In this document: piece after piece, positions 8,938 through 17,423 of the stretch
How the letters are laid out: each line of letters starts with the position of its first letter
How positions within the stretch are numbered: the first letter of the stretch is position 1
Source: Bacteroidota bacterium
Lineage (GTDB): Bacteria > Bacteroidota > Bacteroidia > Cytophagales > Cyclobacteriaceae
Length of the DNA stretch: 48,812 nt
Assembly (NCBI GenBank): GCA_013285945.1
Contig: JABDGP010000017.1
Span: 1 to 48,812 of the forward strand
Reading direction: 5' to 3'
Notes under the pieces: model-generated
Database searches by the model: none
Seen by the model: only the letters and a program-made list of their open reading frames with translations
What the model was told of the DNA's origin: nothing
Position numbers and translations under genes: made by a program

Positions 8938-8966
8938 AATGCAGAGTTTTTAAATTATTGGTAATG

Positions 8967-8974
8967 CAAAAATA
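8967..8974 (-). promoter_or_regulatory. Candidate -7 box before the hisH copy 1 gene
   Basis: On the minus strand the 49-base gap between wzx and hisH contains TATTTTTG, an exact match to the Bacteroidota -7 consensus TAnnTTTG, 30 bases before the ATG. No clear TTTG at the expected -33 spacing is visible, so this could be chance in AT-rich DNA. It is one of the few gaps in the otherwise gapless operon, which makes an internal promoter plausible. Confidence 0.3.
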
Positions 8975-8986
8975 GAACAATGAACG

Positions 8987-10402
8987 TCACACATTTATAT
9001 TACTCAAAACCTTTTTGAACCTTACAAAAACGATCAACCCCAAAGCGGTTGTTGCTATAGATACCACTACCTTAATATACAGAGAAGCATCTTTAAGAAT
9101 GTAAACAAGAACCAGTGTTGCAATAATAGCTACAATCCATACCGTAGGGAAATAATCTGCATTTTCCATTTGCCGATAGGTTTTCAGAAAAAAGCCGGAG
9201 AACCCAATATATAATAAGCCTACAAAGCTGGTAATCGCTGCCACCTGAAAACCATAAATGGGGATAAAAATAAAATTGAGAATGATATTAATCACCCCGG
9301 CAATAAATGAAATTCTCCACATGACTTGAGTTTGTTCATAGTATGCGAGCTTATTTACGACAGCCCAGTACAAAGGGCGATAGTTATATCCCATTACCAC
9401 AATTATGGCCAGGTAATAACCACTTTGCAAATCCGGATTCTTAATCAGTAATCCAAACAATTCTTTAAGCCACAGACAAACAAGAAAGCTGCCTATAAGA
9501 AAGCATGCCTGCAATGCAAAAGTAATAGAGCGTACATCTCCTTCCCTCTTCAAAGAATAAAGTTGAGTGTAAATAGGCCCAACAGCCATGCCAATGGCAC
9601 CGCCGACGAAATCGAAATAGTTACCGAAAGTATAGGCAATGTTGTAAATGCCGATTTGACTAATCCGTATTCCGAGCACGTTCATCACTAGGCGGTCTGA
9701 TGTATTCAGTAAATAAGATGCATAGCTATGCGGCACCATCGGCAATGCAACTTTAAGTTGATGCCGAATGAATTTCATCCTCACCTTAAAAATTGGAGCC
9801 AGTTTGTATTTAAAGTATAAAGGAAAAAAATAGAAAAGGAATGAAACAAACGTACCCAGGAAAGTTGAGATAAACCATCCCATATATCCCATTTTGAAAT
9901 AAGATATTGTAATTAGGTTCAGCGCTATGCTCAGGGTTCCAACAATGGCAGAAGTCATAGCCATATACAAATGGCGCTGAACAAATTGATAATACCGACC
10001 TCCGAACATGATTGTGGTATCAAAAAAAAGCGACGAAATTGCGCTAAGCAGTATTATTATCCACATGTTGATCTGCGCCTCATGTGGAATAATAAAGTAA
10101 AGCAACACCGACTGCATTAATGCATAAGGAAATGACCATAACGATAAGTAACCATGAAGCTGACGCCAGCTGGTTTGCCACCGCGTAGGATACTTATAAA
10201 ATAGATTTGATAGGTTGACTGCTATGCCCAAGTCTTTGATTCCGCCAAGCAATCCAGTGTAGGCAATTACAACGCCGTAAACTCCATAATCAACTGCAGT
10301 AAGGTCTTTTGTAATAATTGGCAAGACAAAAAAGCTGGCAATCCTGGGAAGTTGAGGGCCGAGTGCGTAGATCAAAGTATGGCTGACTAGCTTCTTAATC
10401 AT
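8987..10402 (-). CDS. wzx: Wzx-type oligosaccharide flippase
   Basis: A polytopic membrane protein of 471 residues with about a dozen hydrophobic segments spread over its whole length. It begins with the MOP/Wzx pattern LIYALGPQLPRIASFFVLPIITKDL and a segment around NTSDRLVMNVLG, which is typical of polysaccharide flippases. It would move undecaprenyl-linked repeat units across the inner membrane. It overlaps the preceding gene (10399-11943) by 4 bases (ATGA), so it is translationally coupled. Presence of Wzx together with Wza and Wzc points to a Wzx/Wzy pathway, although no Wzy polymerase is visible in this window. Confidence 0.85.
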   Translation of the reverse strand: MIKKLVSHTLIYALGPQLPRIASFFVLPIITKDLTAVDYGVYGVVIAYTGLLGGIKDLGIAVNLSNLFYKYPTRWQTSWRQLHGYLSLWSFPYALMQSVLLYFIIPHEAQINMWIIILLSAISSLFFDTTIMFGGRYYQFVQRHLYMAMTSAIVGTLSIALNLITISYFKMGYMGWFISTFLGTFVSFLFYFFPLYFKYKLAPIFKVRMKFIRHQLKVALPMVPHSYASYLLNTSDRLVMNVLGIRISQIGIYNIAYTFGNYFDFVGGAIGMAVGPIYTQLYSLKREGDVRSITFALQACFLIGSFLVCLWLKELFGLLIKNPDLQSGYYLAIIVVMGYNYRPLYWAVVNKLAYYEQTQVMWRISFIAGVINIILNFIFIPIYGFQVAAITSFVGLLYIGFSGFFLKTYRQMENADYFPTVWIVAIIATLVLVYILKDASLYIKVVVSIATTALGLIVFVRFKKVLSNINV

Positions 10403-11943
10403 TTTCTTTTAACAATAGCCTCACTAAGAAACCGCTTGCAATTGCCTAAATAATCCGGAGCGTACAGACGATTACCCCAATAGGTCATTTCTTTAATCTG
10501 GTCCGTGTAAAAATTAGAATTGGCAAGCAAATCTCTTAATACTTCAGAAAGCAAATCGATATTATTTATAGGAATGATTCTTATGATTGCCTCTAGCCCC
10601 ATTTCAGAAAAAAATTCATGTACTCCTCTGGGTGCGGAAGGTGTGCCAATAGTGAAAGTTGGTCTGAATAAACTCACAGACTCTAATAATACGGCCGAAT
10701 CAAACCCAATAACAACGTGTGCCTCAGAAATGATTTGATAAATATCAACATCACACTCTACAACTTCGATAAACCCCGGGTATTCACTGGCAAATCGCCT
10801 GTATGAAATAATATTAGAATTTGGTTCTAAGGGATGAAGCTTTAAAATAAGTTTAAACTCCAAGGATTCTTCCTTCAATCGGTTCAACAACATCAATATT
10901 TCTGGAAAGACAGTATACTGAGTTGGAATTAAAACATTCTTCTTTCTAAATGAGATTTGTTTCTTATATCCGTTTGTTTTGTTTCTATTAAAAAACATTC
11001 TTGCGCTTCCCAGAGTAATAATTTTGTTATCATTCCAAAACCCATTTGCTCTAAGAATATCTTTGTGCAATGATCCAAAAACCCCAAGATAGGTTGGAAG
11101 CGAAAAGCTATTTTGAGAATCATTCAACTTGGCTGAAAAAGTATATTGTGGGTGATGTTGATCAATTATCCCATGCTGCAAATCAATTGACTTGACTCCA
11201 AGGGAATTAGCAGCGCCTAACAGTCCGCATCCAGTCTGTTCGGAACAAAACAATATTGAAGGTCGCGTGATCTTAAGTAAAACTATTGCAACCCAATACT
11301 CCAAAAAGAAGGAGTTTATAATTCTAATTACATCAGAATTTGAAAAATTAAATTCACGTTGTTCGCTTTTAAAATGAGCCTTTAATATTTGCTCAAGGCG
11401 GAGAGCCTGAGCAAATATTAGTTTCCTTTTGGTAATTAACAGAAACCTGAAGATGAAGTGAAGAGGATATAATCTATCCAGTTTTAAATCGATTTCGATT
11501 GGTGATGGTTTTCTGAAATCTCCTCCCAAAGACTTTTCCATATACAAGTAATCTTCCACAAGGCCTTCAGTTATAAATGCGTCAGTTAAGAAATTATAAT
11601 ATGCTCCTTTCTCATCTCTCGAAAGTTTGTCACCAGAGTTGGTATAAAAAACGGCTAAATTTCCTTTGAAAATTCTCTTTCTGAAGAGTGACAAAAAAGA
11701 AAATACTAATAATAGAAAATCATAAATTTTTACTATTTGTAAATGAATCCTTTTTCTTAAAGAGTCACTCTTTTGAACCCTCGCTTTAGAGTTCTCATCA
11801 GGCTTGACAAATTGCATGAATAGGGGAAATTTCACAATTTGCCAAACGTTATGGTTAGAGATTCTTATATCTAGAATGTCGGATTTATAATTTGATTCAA
11901 ATTTATGAAATGACCTACCCAAAAAATCTCTATTTGTCATCAT
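10399..11943 (-). CDS. GT-B-like glycan transferase (capsule-type, KpsS/glycerophosphotransferase-like)
   Basis: A 514-residue protein with no firm family assignment. The centre reads LGVKSIDLQHGIIDQHHPQY, a motif seen in capsule transferases and CDP-glycerol transferase-like GT-B enzymes, followed by LGVFGSLHKDIL, LILKLHPLEP and HVVIGFDSAVLLE, the order expected for the donor-binding domain. The first 180 residues are unlike these families and basic, and could bind the membrane or a partner. It ends in a 4-base overlap with wzx. It may transfer a nonulosonic acid, since sialyltransferase-like GT-B proteins share the HP motif, but this is a guess. It starts with two ATG codons; the first is used here. 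Confidence 0.5.
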   Translation of the reverse strand: MMTNRDFLGRSFHKFESNYKSDILDIRISNHNVWQIVKFPLFMQFVKPDENSKARVQKSDSLRKRIHLQIVKIYDFLLLVFSFLSLFRKRIFKGNLAVFYTNSGDKLSRDEKGAYYNFLTDAFITEGLVEDYLYMEKSLGGDFRKPSPIEIDLKLDRLYPLHFIFRFLLITKRKLIFAQALRLEQILKAHFKSEQREFNFSNSDVIRIINSFFLEYWVAIVLLKITRPSILFCSEQTGCGLLGAANSLGVKSIDLQHGIIDQHHPQYTFSAKLNDSQNSFSLPTYLGVFGSLHKDILRANGFWNDNKIITLGSARMFFNRNKTNGYKKQISFRKKNVLIPTQYTVFPEILMLLNRLKEESLEFKLILKLHPLEPNSNIISYRRFASEYPGFIEVVECDVDIYQIISEAHVVIGFDSAVLLESVSLFRPTFTIGTPSAPRGVHEFFSEMGLEAIIRIIPINNIDLLSEVLRDLLANSNFYTDQIKEMTYWGNRLYAPDYLGNCKRFLSEAIVKRK

Positions 11944-11958
11944 TAAAGACTAAGGAGT

Positions 11959-12915
11959 CTATTTGTAGTTACTCATTTTCCTGTAAACCGATTCGATCAT
12001 TTTCATCTGCTCATGAATATTTAAGAAGTTTGAGTATTCTGCATTAATAAATGCTTTTGTTTGTAAGTAAAGTCCCGGCTTAAATTGTGTATCTAAGCTT
12101 TCATCAAACTCAACAAAATTGACCACTGTTGATCCAATATCTTGTACTTGCAATTTTTCCATAGGCTTAAAAATGAAGCGATGCTTTTTGGTAAGTACCT
12201 CTAAAACCCAGCGACCAGGAGCCTCCCAATTAGCATTATAAGAAAACAACGCTCCTTTATCACTTACACCAGCTCCTGCAAACACTGATGAAGCCGGATG
12301 CCAATCTAAACCACCTTTATGATATGCCGAGATTTCAGTCGGGCTACCACCGAGATAAAATGCTGTATCGATTACATGAGACGAATTGCCTAAAAACCAA
12401 TTGTTATGCTCAGTTATCGTTTTTTTTAAATTTTTAATAGAATGTGACCATTCTGTAAATTCAAACTGAAATGAACTAACTCCACCATCATTTTCTATTA
12501 ATTCTTTAGCTTTAATAACAGACGCATAAAATCTTCGATTATAAGCTAGAAAAACCAATGCTCCCTTTTCACTTGTTAATTTTGCCAGGAATTGAATTTC
12601 ACTGGCATACCCTACTCCAGGCTTTTCCAGTAGAATACTACTAACACCATAATTCAACAAAAGAATTGCAACTTCAGACAATGATTCAACCCCTACCGAA
12701 ACAATAGCACATTTCGGGATTGCAGGTTCTGTCTGCAAGTATTTTTCTACTCCGCCTTCGATAGCTTGAACATTCGTTAATTTAAAAAAATCTTTACAAC
12801 TCTTGACACTTCGTCCGATTACTGTGTAGGAGCAACTCAAAGTATCCAAGACCTTAGCATACTCAACTGCCATCAAGCCTGAGCCTATTAGCCAGATGTT
12901 CTCTTTGTTGGCCAT
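11959..12915 (-). CDS. Gfo/Idh/MocA family oxidoreductase
   Basis: The 318-residue protein has an N-terminal Rossmann domain with WLIGSGLMAVEYAK (about 9-22) for NAD(P) and a LLEKPGVGYASE segment near residue 95, where the catalytic Lys of the EKP motif sits. A second domain contains NRRFYASV and NNWFLGNSSHVIDTAFYLGG, the usual active-site His region. Members oxidise, reduce or dehydrate sugar nucleotides. It is paired with a paralogue immediately upstream (9-base gap). It is shorter than most members (about 330-370). The substrate is not known; modification of the nonulosonic acid or of its precursor fits the context. Confidence 0.75.
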   Translation of the reverse strand: MANKENIWLIGSGLMAVEYAKVLDTLSCSYTVIGRSVKSCKDFFKLTNVQAIEGGVEKYLQTEPAIPKCAIVSVGVESLSEVAILLLNYGVSSILLEKPGVGYASEIQFLAKLTSEKGALVFLAYNRRFYASVIKAKELIENDGGVSSFQFEFTEWSHSIKNLKKTITEHNNWFLGNSSHVIDTAFYLGGSPTEISAYHKGGLDWHPASSVFAGAGVSDKGALFSYNANWEAPGRWVLEVLTKKHRFIFKPMEKLQVQDIGSTVVNFVEFDESLDTQFKPGLYLQTKAFINAEYSNFLNIHEQMKMIESVYRKMSNYK

Positions 12916-12924
12916 ATGTGAACA

Positions 12925-13935
12925 TTATGTTATTGGAAATTTCTCTTTATAGGTCTTACTTAGTGCCAACCATTGAAACAGCAATTCATGAACCTTCAAT
13001 GTATCATGAAGTAGCGGAAGGTTATTTTCACCTTTTTCAATAATTCCACTAATCCATTCTTTAGTTAAATCGCCTAAAAAGGGTGACTCAATTTTCCCAA
13101 TGTCAGCCCGAAGGTAGTCACCTGCGTAGCGATTGATTGGCAATGTGCTTTCAGCTTTACGCAAAATATTAATCCGCTCCCCCTCAAGTTCATTTATCCT
13201 AATTCGCCCGTGTGTTCCTATAATCTCCCATCCACCAAAAACCGTGCTAGTGGCAGATAATGAAAAAAGTGACCTTCCAATAAAATTATTAGAATCATCA
13301 TAAAATTTAAAGCAAGCCCAACCACCGAAATCCGCAAACTGTTCTCCCCTGCCGCTAGGAATCAATTCAGAATCTATTTCCCCCGCAGCTACTTCGGCTC
13401 TAGAAGCACCAAATAGAAAAAACAAAATATCTAAATAGTGAATTCCGTTTGCGCCTATGCCTAAAGTACCACCTTGGTAATTTATTGAATTGATTATTTT
13501 GAATTGTGGTAGTGTTGTCAAATCACTTTTCAGTCTTTTTATAAAGGGATACATTCTCATATTCAGATTAACTGAAACGTTGACATTTTCATTTGACAAA
13601 AAATCTATGATATTTTTAACTTCCTCTAGGCTCTGTCCAAGTGGTTTTTCAATAAGGATTTGAGACGGGCTAAAATTTAGAACTAGTCTACAAGTTGCAA
13701 TCCGACTGTCGGCAGTAGAGGCAATTATTACAAAATCAAAATGTCCTTTTACTTCATCAGTTTTGCAAAATATTAACTTATTATAGTTCGCATCAGAAGA
13801 AAGTTGTTGCTTAGCATTATACAGAGAAGGGTCATTGATATCGCAAATGCATATCTTGAATATCTCTCGAACCTGAAGTGCACCAATACAATGCCGAATA
13901 CCCATTCTACCAGCTCCAATTATCAGAAGAGTCAT
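12925..13935 (-). CDS. Gfo/Idh/MocA family oxidoreductase
   Basis: A 336-residue protein opening TLLIIGAGRMGIRHC, a dinucleotide-binding loop, with the catalytic EKPLGQSLEEV segment around residue 95 and the NLNMRMYPF strand after it. The C-terminal domain carries the HYLDILFFLFGA motif, where a conserved His is expected. It follows the second WbpG-like gene after 9 bases and precedes another oxidoreductase, so the two probably act on the same sugar in sequence. In nonulosonic acid loci of other bacteria such enzymes sit next to amidotransferase genes, but their reactions are mostly untested. The product is unknown. Confidence 0.78.
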   Translation of the reverse strand: MTLLIIGAGRMGIRHCIGALQVREIFKICICDINDPSLYNAKQQLSSDANYNKLIFCKTDEVKGHFDFVIIASTADSRIATCRLVLNFSPSQILIEKPLGQSLEEVKNIIDFLSNENVNVSVNLNMRMYPFIKRLKSDLTTLPQFKIINSINYQGGTLGIGANGIHYLDILFFLFGASRAEVAAGEIDSELIPSGRGEQFADFGGWACFKFYDDSNNFIGRSLFSLSATSTVFGGWEIIGTHGRIRINELEGERINILRKAESTLPINRYAGDYLRADIGKIESPFLGDLTKEWISGIIEKGENNLPLLHDTLKVHELLFQWLALSKTYKEKFPIT

Positions 13936-13944
13936 AAAAAAAAT

Positions 13945-15195
13945 TTATTGATCTTGTTTAATATCATCAGCACCATCGTTATTTACGGTGTGCCTTAATT
14001 TCCAAGTCCCATTTTGATTAGCCCACAAATGCGGAGAGCGAAATTTGTCGGCCAGTTCGTGAAAATGTGCTGGCTTCATTTCGATATACTCCATAATTTC
14101 ATTAAAATAGGTATCTGGAAATTCCCCGTCGAATTTTTTTACTAACGTCTGGCCTTCATTGCGCGTGAGGTGCTGATTGCGTATTTCCTGAGAAGCATCG
14201 TATGTAGCTCGTCCAATGCCAAATTTGATGAACGTGGTATAGTAATGCAAATCGTCAATCTTGTCGTCTATACTATTGTACTTGCTGTAGGTTCCCTGAG
14301 TACGAAATGGCCGGGCCTTAAAACCTGTATTCTCCACTGCGTAATAATAAACCTCTTGGGGAGTCCATCTCAAATAGTACCCTAAATAGTGTACCTGAAT
14401 TTTTGCCTTCTCAACCTCATCAGCCGGAGCTGGCAAGAACGCCATCAAATCTGAGAGAGGAACGTTGTATTTTTCTCTAAGTTCTTTAATGGAAACGCCT
14501 CCAAGGTACAATTCATCAATATGACTAAACGTGTGAAATGACTTATCTCGAAGTGACGATGAATTGTCAGCAATCGGATTTCCATATTCGGCCTCGTTTT
14601 CGCCATAAAATATCAAAGGAATATCAAAGCGGGCGGCGATTTTAGGAGCCAGATTTTTTTGTCCAAGTATAAAGGTTTGAAAGGGGTGAAAAATATTTTC
14701 GATGGAAAGTTTGGTCAATAGCTTCATAACTTTGCCATTCCTGTAAAAGCTAATGTTATCAAATCCCGAGTCAAGCCAATTTTGCCAATTCTTGCGGCCG
14801 TAATCAGTATACAGAATTGGCGGCCATGTGACCGTCAGGGGGTTCATACCATATTTATATTTCAAAACATGAGCCTGAAATGCGCTATCTTTTCCACCGC
14901 TGCCTGGAACAAGGCAATCGTAATGACCATCGTTGCGTCTGTATTTATCAAGCAGTTGAAGCAGTTCACCCTCTCTTTTTTTCCAATCAATTTTTTCTTT
15001 GATCTCAGCGGTTCTGCATGCATCACAAACGCCTTCGGCATCAATATTAAGAGTAACTTTTTTACTGTTGATAGTATGCTTAAACTCAACAGTAGATGCA
15101 GGTCGTTGGTTCGACATTACGCATTTACTGCAAAACTTTACTTCACGGGGCAGCCCGTATTTCACTTCAAGTTCGTTTTTAGTTTGATCAATCAT
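13945..15195 (-). CDS. N-acetyl sugar amidotransferase, WbpG/PseA/PtmG family (copy 2)
   Basis: It is expected to convert an N-acetyl group of a sugar to an acetamidino group. At 416 residues it keeps the N-terminal zinc-type cysteines C22, C25, C57 and C60 and the PP-loop PGSGGKDSA (97-105). It is followed by WPPILYTDYG and the NENEAEYG-like segment GENEAEYG, typical of the family. It lies directly after hisH and hisF copies (16 and 1 base gaps), and the triad follows the complete legionaminic acid genes, so a 5-acetamidino legionaminic acid derivative is the simplest reading, as for PtmG in Campylobacter. That substrate is inference; other sugars made here are possible. Confidence 0.85.
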   Translation of the reverse strand: MIDQTKNELEVKYGLPREVKFCSKCVMSNQRPASTVEFKHTINSKKVTLNIDAEGVCDACRTAEIKEKIDWKKREGELLQLLDKYRRNDGHYDCLVPGSGGKDSAFQAHVLKYKYGMNPLTVTWPPILYTDYGRKNWQNWLDSGFDNISFYRNGKVMKLLTKLSIENIFHPFQTFILGQKNLAPKIAARFDIPLIFYGENEAEYGNPIADNSSSLRDKSFHTFSHIDELYLGGVSIKELREKYNVPLSDLMAFLPAPADEVEKAKIQVHYLGYYLRWTPQEVYYYAVENTGFKARPFRTQGTYSKYNSIDDKIDDLHYYTTFIKFGIGRATYDASQEIRNQHLTRNEGQTLVKKFDGEFPDTYFNEIMEYIEMKPAHFHELADKFRSPHLWANQNGTWKLRHTVNNDGADDIKQDQ

Positions 15196-15211
15196 AGCCG
15201 CTACAGTCTCT

Positions 15212-15859
15212 TTATATTAAGTTGTTCATCATTGCCCAGTCTTTATAAATTTTAACCCCGACCTCTGTGCTTTTTTCAGGATGGAATTGGGTTGCAAAGA
15301 TATTATCTTTAAAAACACCAGAGCAATAAACATTATCGCCATACTTTGTTGTAGTCAGAGTAACTCTGTTATCTAATGGAATCGCATAGTAGGAATGCAC
15401 AAAGTACATATATGAATTGGCAGGAATGCTCTTCAACGGAGTAGCTTGCCAGGGTATCCCTGCAGTAGAAATTGTATTCCAACCTATTTGGGGCACCTTA
15501 ACCGGTTCATTATCAGATGTTTTCAATTTTCTAATCTCTCCATGAATCATATCCAGACCGGGTGTATCGCCAAACTCTTCGCTCTTTGTAAATAGTAGTT
15601 GCATCCCCAGACACACACCCATCAATGGCTTTCCAGAAGTCACAAAATCATGAAGTGGCGAAATAAGGTCCATGCTTTCCAAGTTGGACATAGCATCTGC
15701 AAATGAACCGACTCCGGGAAGAATGATAGCATCTGCATCTTCGAGGGCTTTCTTATTCCTGGTTATTTCCACACTTAAGCCAATTGCCTCACAGGCCAAC
15801 TGAACACTAAACAAGTTGCCCAAATCGTAGTCAATAATAACTACACTTCTTTTTTTCAT
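15212..15859 (-). CDS. hisH: HisH-like glutamine amidotransferase subunit (copy 2)
   Basis: A 215-residue class I glutaminase with the nucleophile Cys83 in LMGVCLGMQLLF and His193/Glu195 in TQFHPEKS, so all catalytic residues are present. The opening SVVIIDYDLGNLFSVQ and ILPGVGSFADAM are standard HisH. It starts 1 base after the hisF copy 2 stop and ends before the WbpG copy 2, so the three are one translational unit. In this setting it supplies ammonia for sugar amidination, not imidazole glycerol phosphate synthesis. It differs clearly from copy 1 (for example FVTSGKPLM against VLDDKITIL), so the two triads are not a recent duplication. Confidence 0.87.
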   Translation of the reverse strand: MKKRSVVIIDYDLGNLFSVQLACEAIGLSVEITRNKKALEDADAIILPGVGSFADAMSNLESMDLISPLHDFVTSGKPLMGVCLGMQLLFTKSEEFGDTPGLDMIHGEIRKLKTSDNEPVKVPQIGWNTISTAGIPWQATPLKSIPANSYMYFVHSYYAIPLDNRVTLTTTKYGDNVYCSGVFKDNIFATQFHPEKSTEVGVKIYKDWAMMNNLI

Positions 15860-15860
15860 A

Positions 15861-16709
15861 TTAATGTCTGCATTCGTAAAAATGAGAAAGGAGATATTGC
15901 TTTATTTCAACAATACCAGTAGGTGCAATCTTTTGAAACGTGCGATTGCTCTTAAGGAACTCTATATTACCTTCTGTGCGATGGTGCATTGTATGTGCAT
16001 TTTTCTTTATAAAGTCATAGTGGAGAATTGAGGCGACAGCGATCGCATCAGCTTTCCCGGTTTTCAAAACTGCGTCAATATCTTTCAACTTCCCTGGGCC
16101 TCCATGCGCTATCACAGGAATCGAAACATTTTCAGAAATCAACCTAGTTAACTCAATGTCATATCCAGTTCCTGTACCTTCATTATCAACACTCGTTATA
16201 ACCAATTCCCCTGCACCCAGTTCCTCTACTTTTTTAGCCCACGCCAAAACTTCAATCCCAGTATGCTCTCTTCCGTTATCGATGTACGCCAGATAACTTC
16301 CGTTAGCCTGTCTGATAGCTTCGATTGCCACTACAACAGTGGAGCTTCCAAATTTACGAGAAGCTTCTTTAATGATGGCCGGGTTTCTTACCGCCGCAGT
16401 ATTTAACGAAACCTTATCTGCGCCTGCACGCAGAACGGACCTAATATCTGATATAGTTCTTATGCCGCCACCAACAGTTAACGGAATAAATGTTCGTTTT
16501 GCAGTCTTGGATATTATTTCGTGAAGGCTATTGCGCTCATACAAACTGGCAACTACGTCCATGTACATCAGTTCATCTGCGCCTTGTTCATAATAATATT
16601 GAGCGAAGTCTTCGGGCCTGCCAAGTACTCTAAGTCCTTCCAGGTGTATACCCTTTACCAGGTTTGGCCCTTTTATATCTAACCGGGGGATCACCCTTAC
16701 ATTTGCCAT
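15861..16709 (-). CDS. hisF: HisF-like subunit of sugar amidotransferase (copy 2)
   Basis: A TIM-barrel HisF homologue of 282 residues. The start RVIPRLDIKGPNLVKG retains Asp11, but the position of Asp130 is Glu130 (VVVAIEAIR), the reverse of copy 1, which keeps Asp130 and lacks Asp11. The phosphate loops VGGGIRT (79-85) and AHGGPGKLKD are present. The C-terminus extends about 25 residues past a typical HisF, ending in a His- and Cys-containing tail (LSHFYECRH). It is probably an ammonia channel and docking subunit for WbpG. The gene starts 21 bases after the legF stop, inside the legionaminic acid block. Confidence 0.85.
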   Translation of the reverse strand: MANVRVIPRLDIKGPNLVKGIHLEGLRVLGRPEDFAQYYYEQGADELMYMDVVASLYERNSLHEIISKTAKRTFIPLTVGGGIRTISDIRSVLRAGADKVSLNTAAVRNPAIIKEASRKFGSSTVVVAIEAIRQANGSYLAYIDNGREHTGIEVLAWAKKVEELGAGELVITSVDNEGTGTGYDIELTRLISENVSIPVIAHGGPGKLKDIDAVLKTGKADAIAVASILHYDFIKKNAHTMHHRTEGNIEFLKSNRTFQKIAPTGIVEIKQYLLSHFYECRH

Positions 16710-16730
16710 AGCGCAAAATACATTAGTACT

Positions 16731-17423
16731 CTATTCGGGTTTCCAGTAACCTTTTGAAATTAAAAACTCGCAATATGCAAAATCGAGAGGGGTATCTATA
16801 TCAATTGATTTAATCTCATCCATTTCAAACTTAAGAACGCTCGAAAACTCTTTGATCGACCGATCCATTAAGGACTTGACATTGATTACATAAATCGCTC
16901 CGTTCGCCTGATAAACTTTCGGTGCAGCCTGTCGTGTATCGAATTGGCCACTCTTTGCCTTTACCAACACTCCTCTTTCTTCTTCAAACAATAAATAGTA
17001 TGGATTTGCTTTCGTTTCAAATACAGACATTACCATGTCGATTTCACTATGATAAAGCGTCAACGCATTTTTTATATCAGGTGTAGTGCGAAAAGGGCTT
17101 GTCGGCTGAAGTAACACAATAGCATCGTATACTTTCCTTTGCTCCTCATAAAAGTTAAGAGCATGATGTAAAACCACGTCCATAGAAGAATCATCTGATG
17201 CTAATTCTACCGGTCGCAGGAATGGAACACTTATCCCTGTCTCTTCGGCCACGCTCTTAATCGCAGGGTCATCTGTGGAAATGCAGATGTTGCTGGCGGA
17301 GGTCAATCTTAGAGCTGCTTCAATAGAATAGTGAATGAGCGGCTTTCCATTCAAAAGTTTCGTATTTTTTCCAGGTAAGCCTTTAGATCCGCCACGAGCA
17401 GGTATAATGTAGAGAACCTCCAT
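16731..17423 (-). CDS. legF: CMP-N,N'-diacetyllegionaminic acid synthase (acylneuraminate cytidylyltransferase family)
   Basis: The enzyme joins CTP and a nonulosonic acid to give the CMP-sugar. The 230 residues start with IIPARGGSKGLPGKNTK (residues 5-21), the cytidylyltransferase P-loop-like motif with the Arg and Lys that bind CTP. LQPTSPFRT (about 105-113) and the late DIDTPLDFAYCE (metal-binding Asp) follow. CMP-sialic, pseudaminic and legionaminic synthases share this fold; legionaminic is chosen because LegB, LegC, LegG, LegI and PtmE homologues are adjacent. The start codon ATG overlaps the ptmE stop by one base (TGATG), suggesting coupled translation. Confidence 0.85.
   Translation of the reverse strand: MEVLYIIPARGGSKGLPGKNTKLLNGKPLIHYSIEAALRLTSASNICISTDDPAIKSVAEETGISVPFLRPVELASDDSSMDVVLHHALNFYEEQRKVYDAIVLLQPTSPFRTTPDIKNALTLYHSEIDMVMSVFETKANPYYLLFEEERGVLVKAKSGQFDTRQAAPKVYQANGAIYVINVKSLMDRSIKEFSSVLKFEMDEIKSIDIDTPLDFAYCEFLISKGYWKPE

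Noticed and set aside
14782-15255. Plus-strand frame of 157 codons
   Set aside because: It lies opposite the WbpG-like gene and carries no family motif; the opposite strand has all conserved motifs.
15212-16709. Histidine biosynthesis hisH/hisF
   Set aside because: No hisA, hisG, hisD or other his genes are near, the HisF lacks one catalytic aspartate, and the pair is joined to a WbpG-like amidotransferase.
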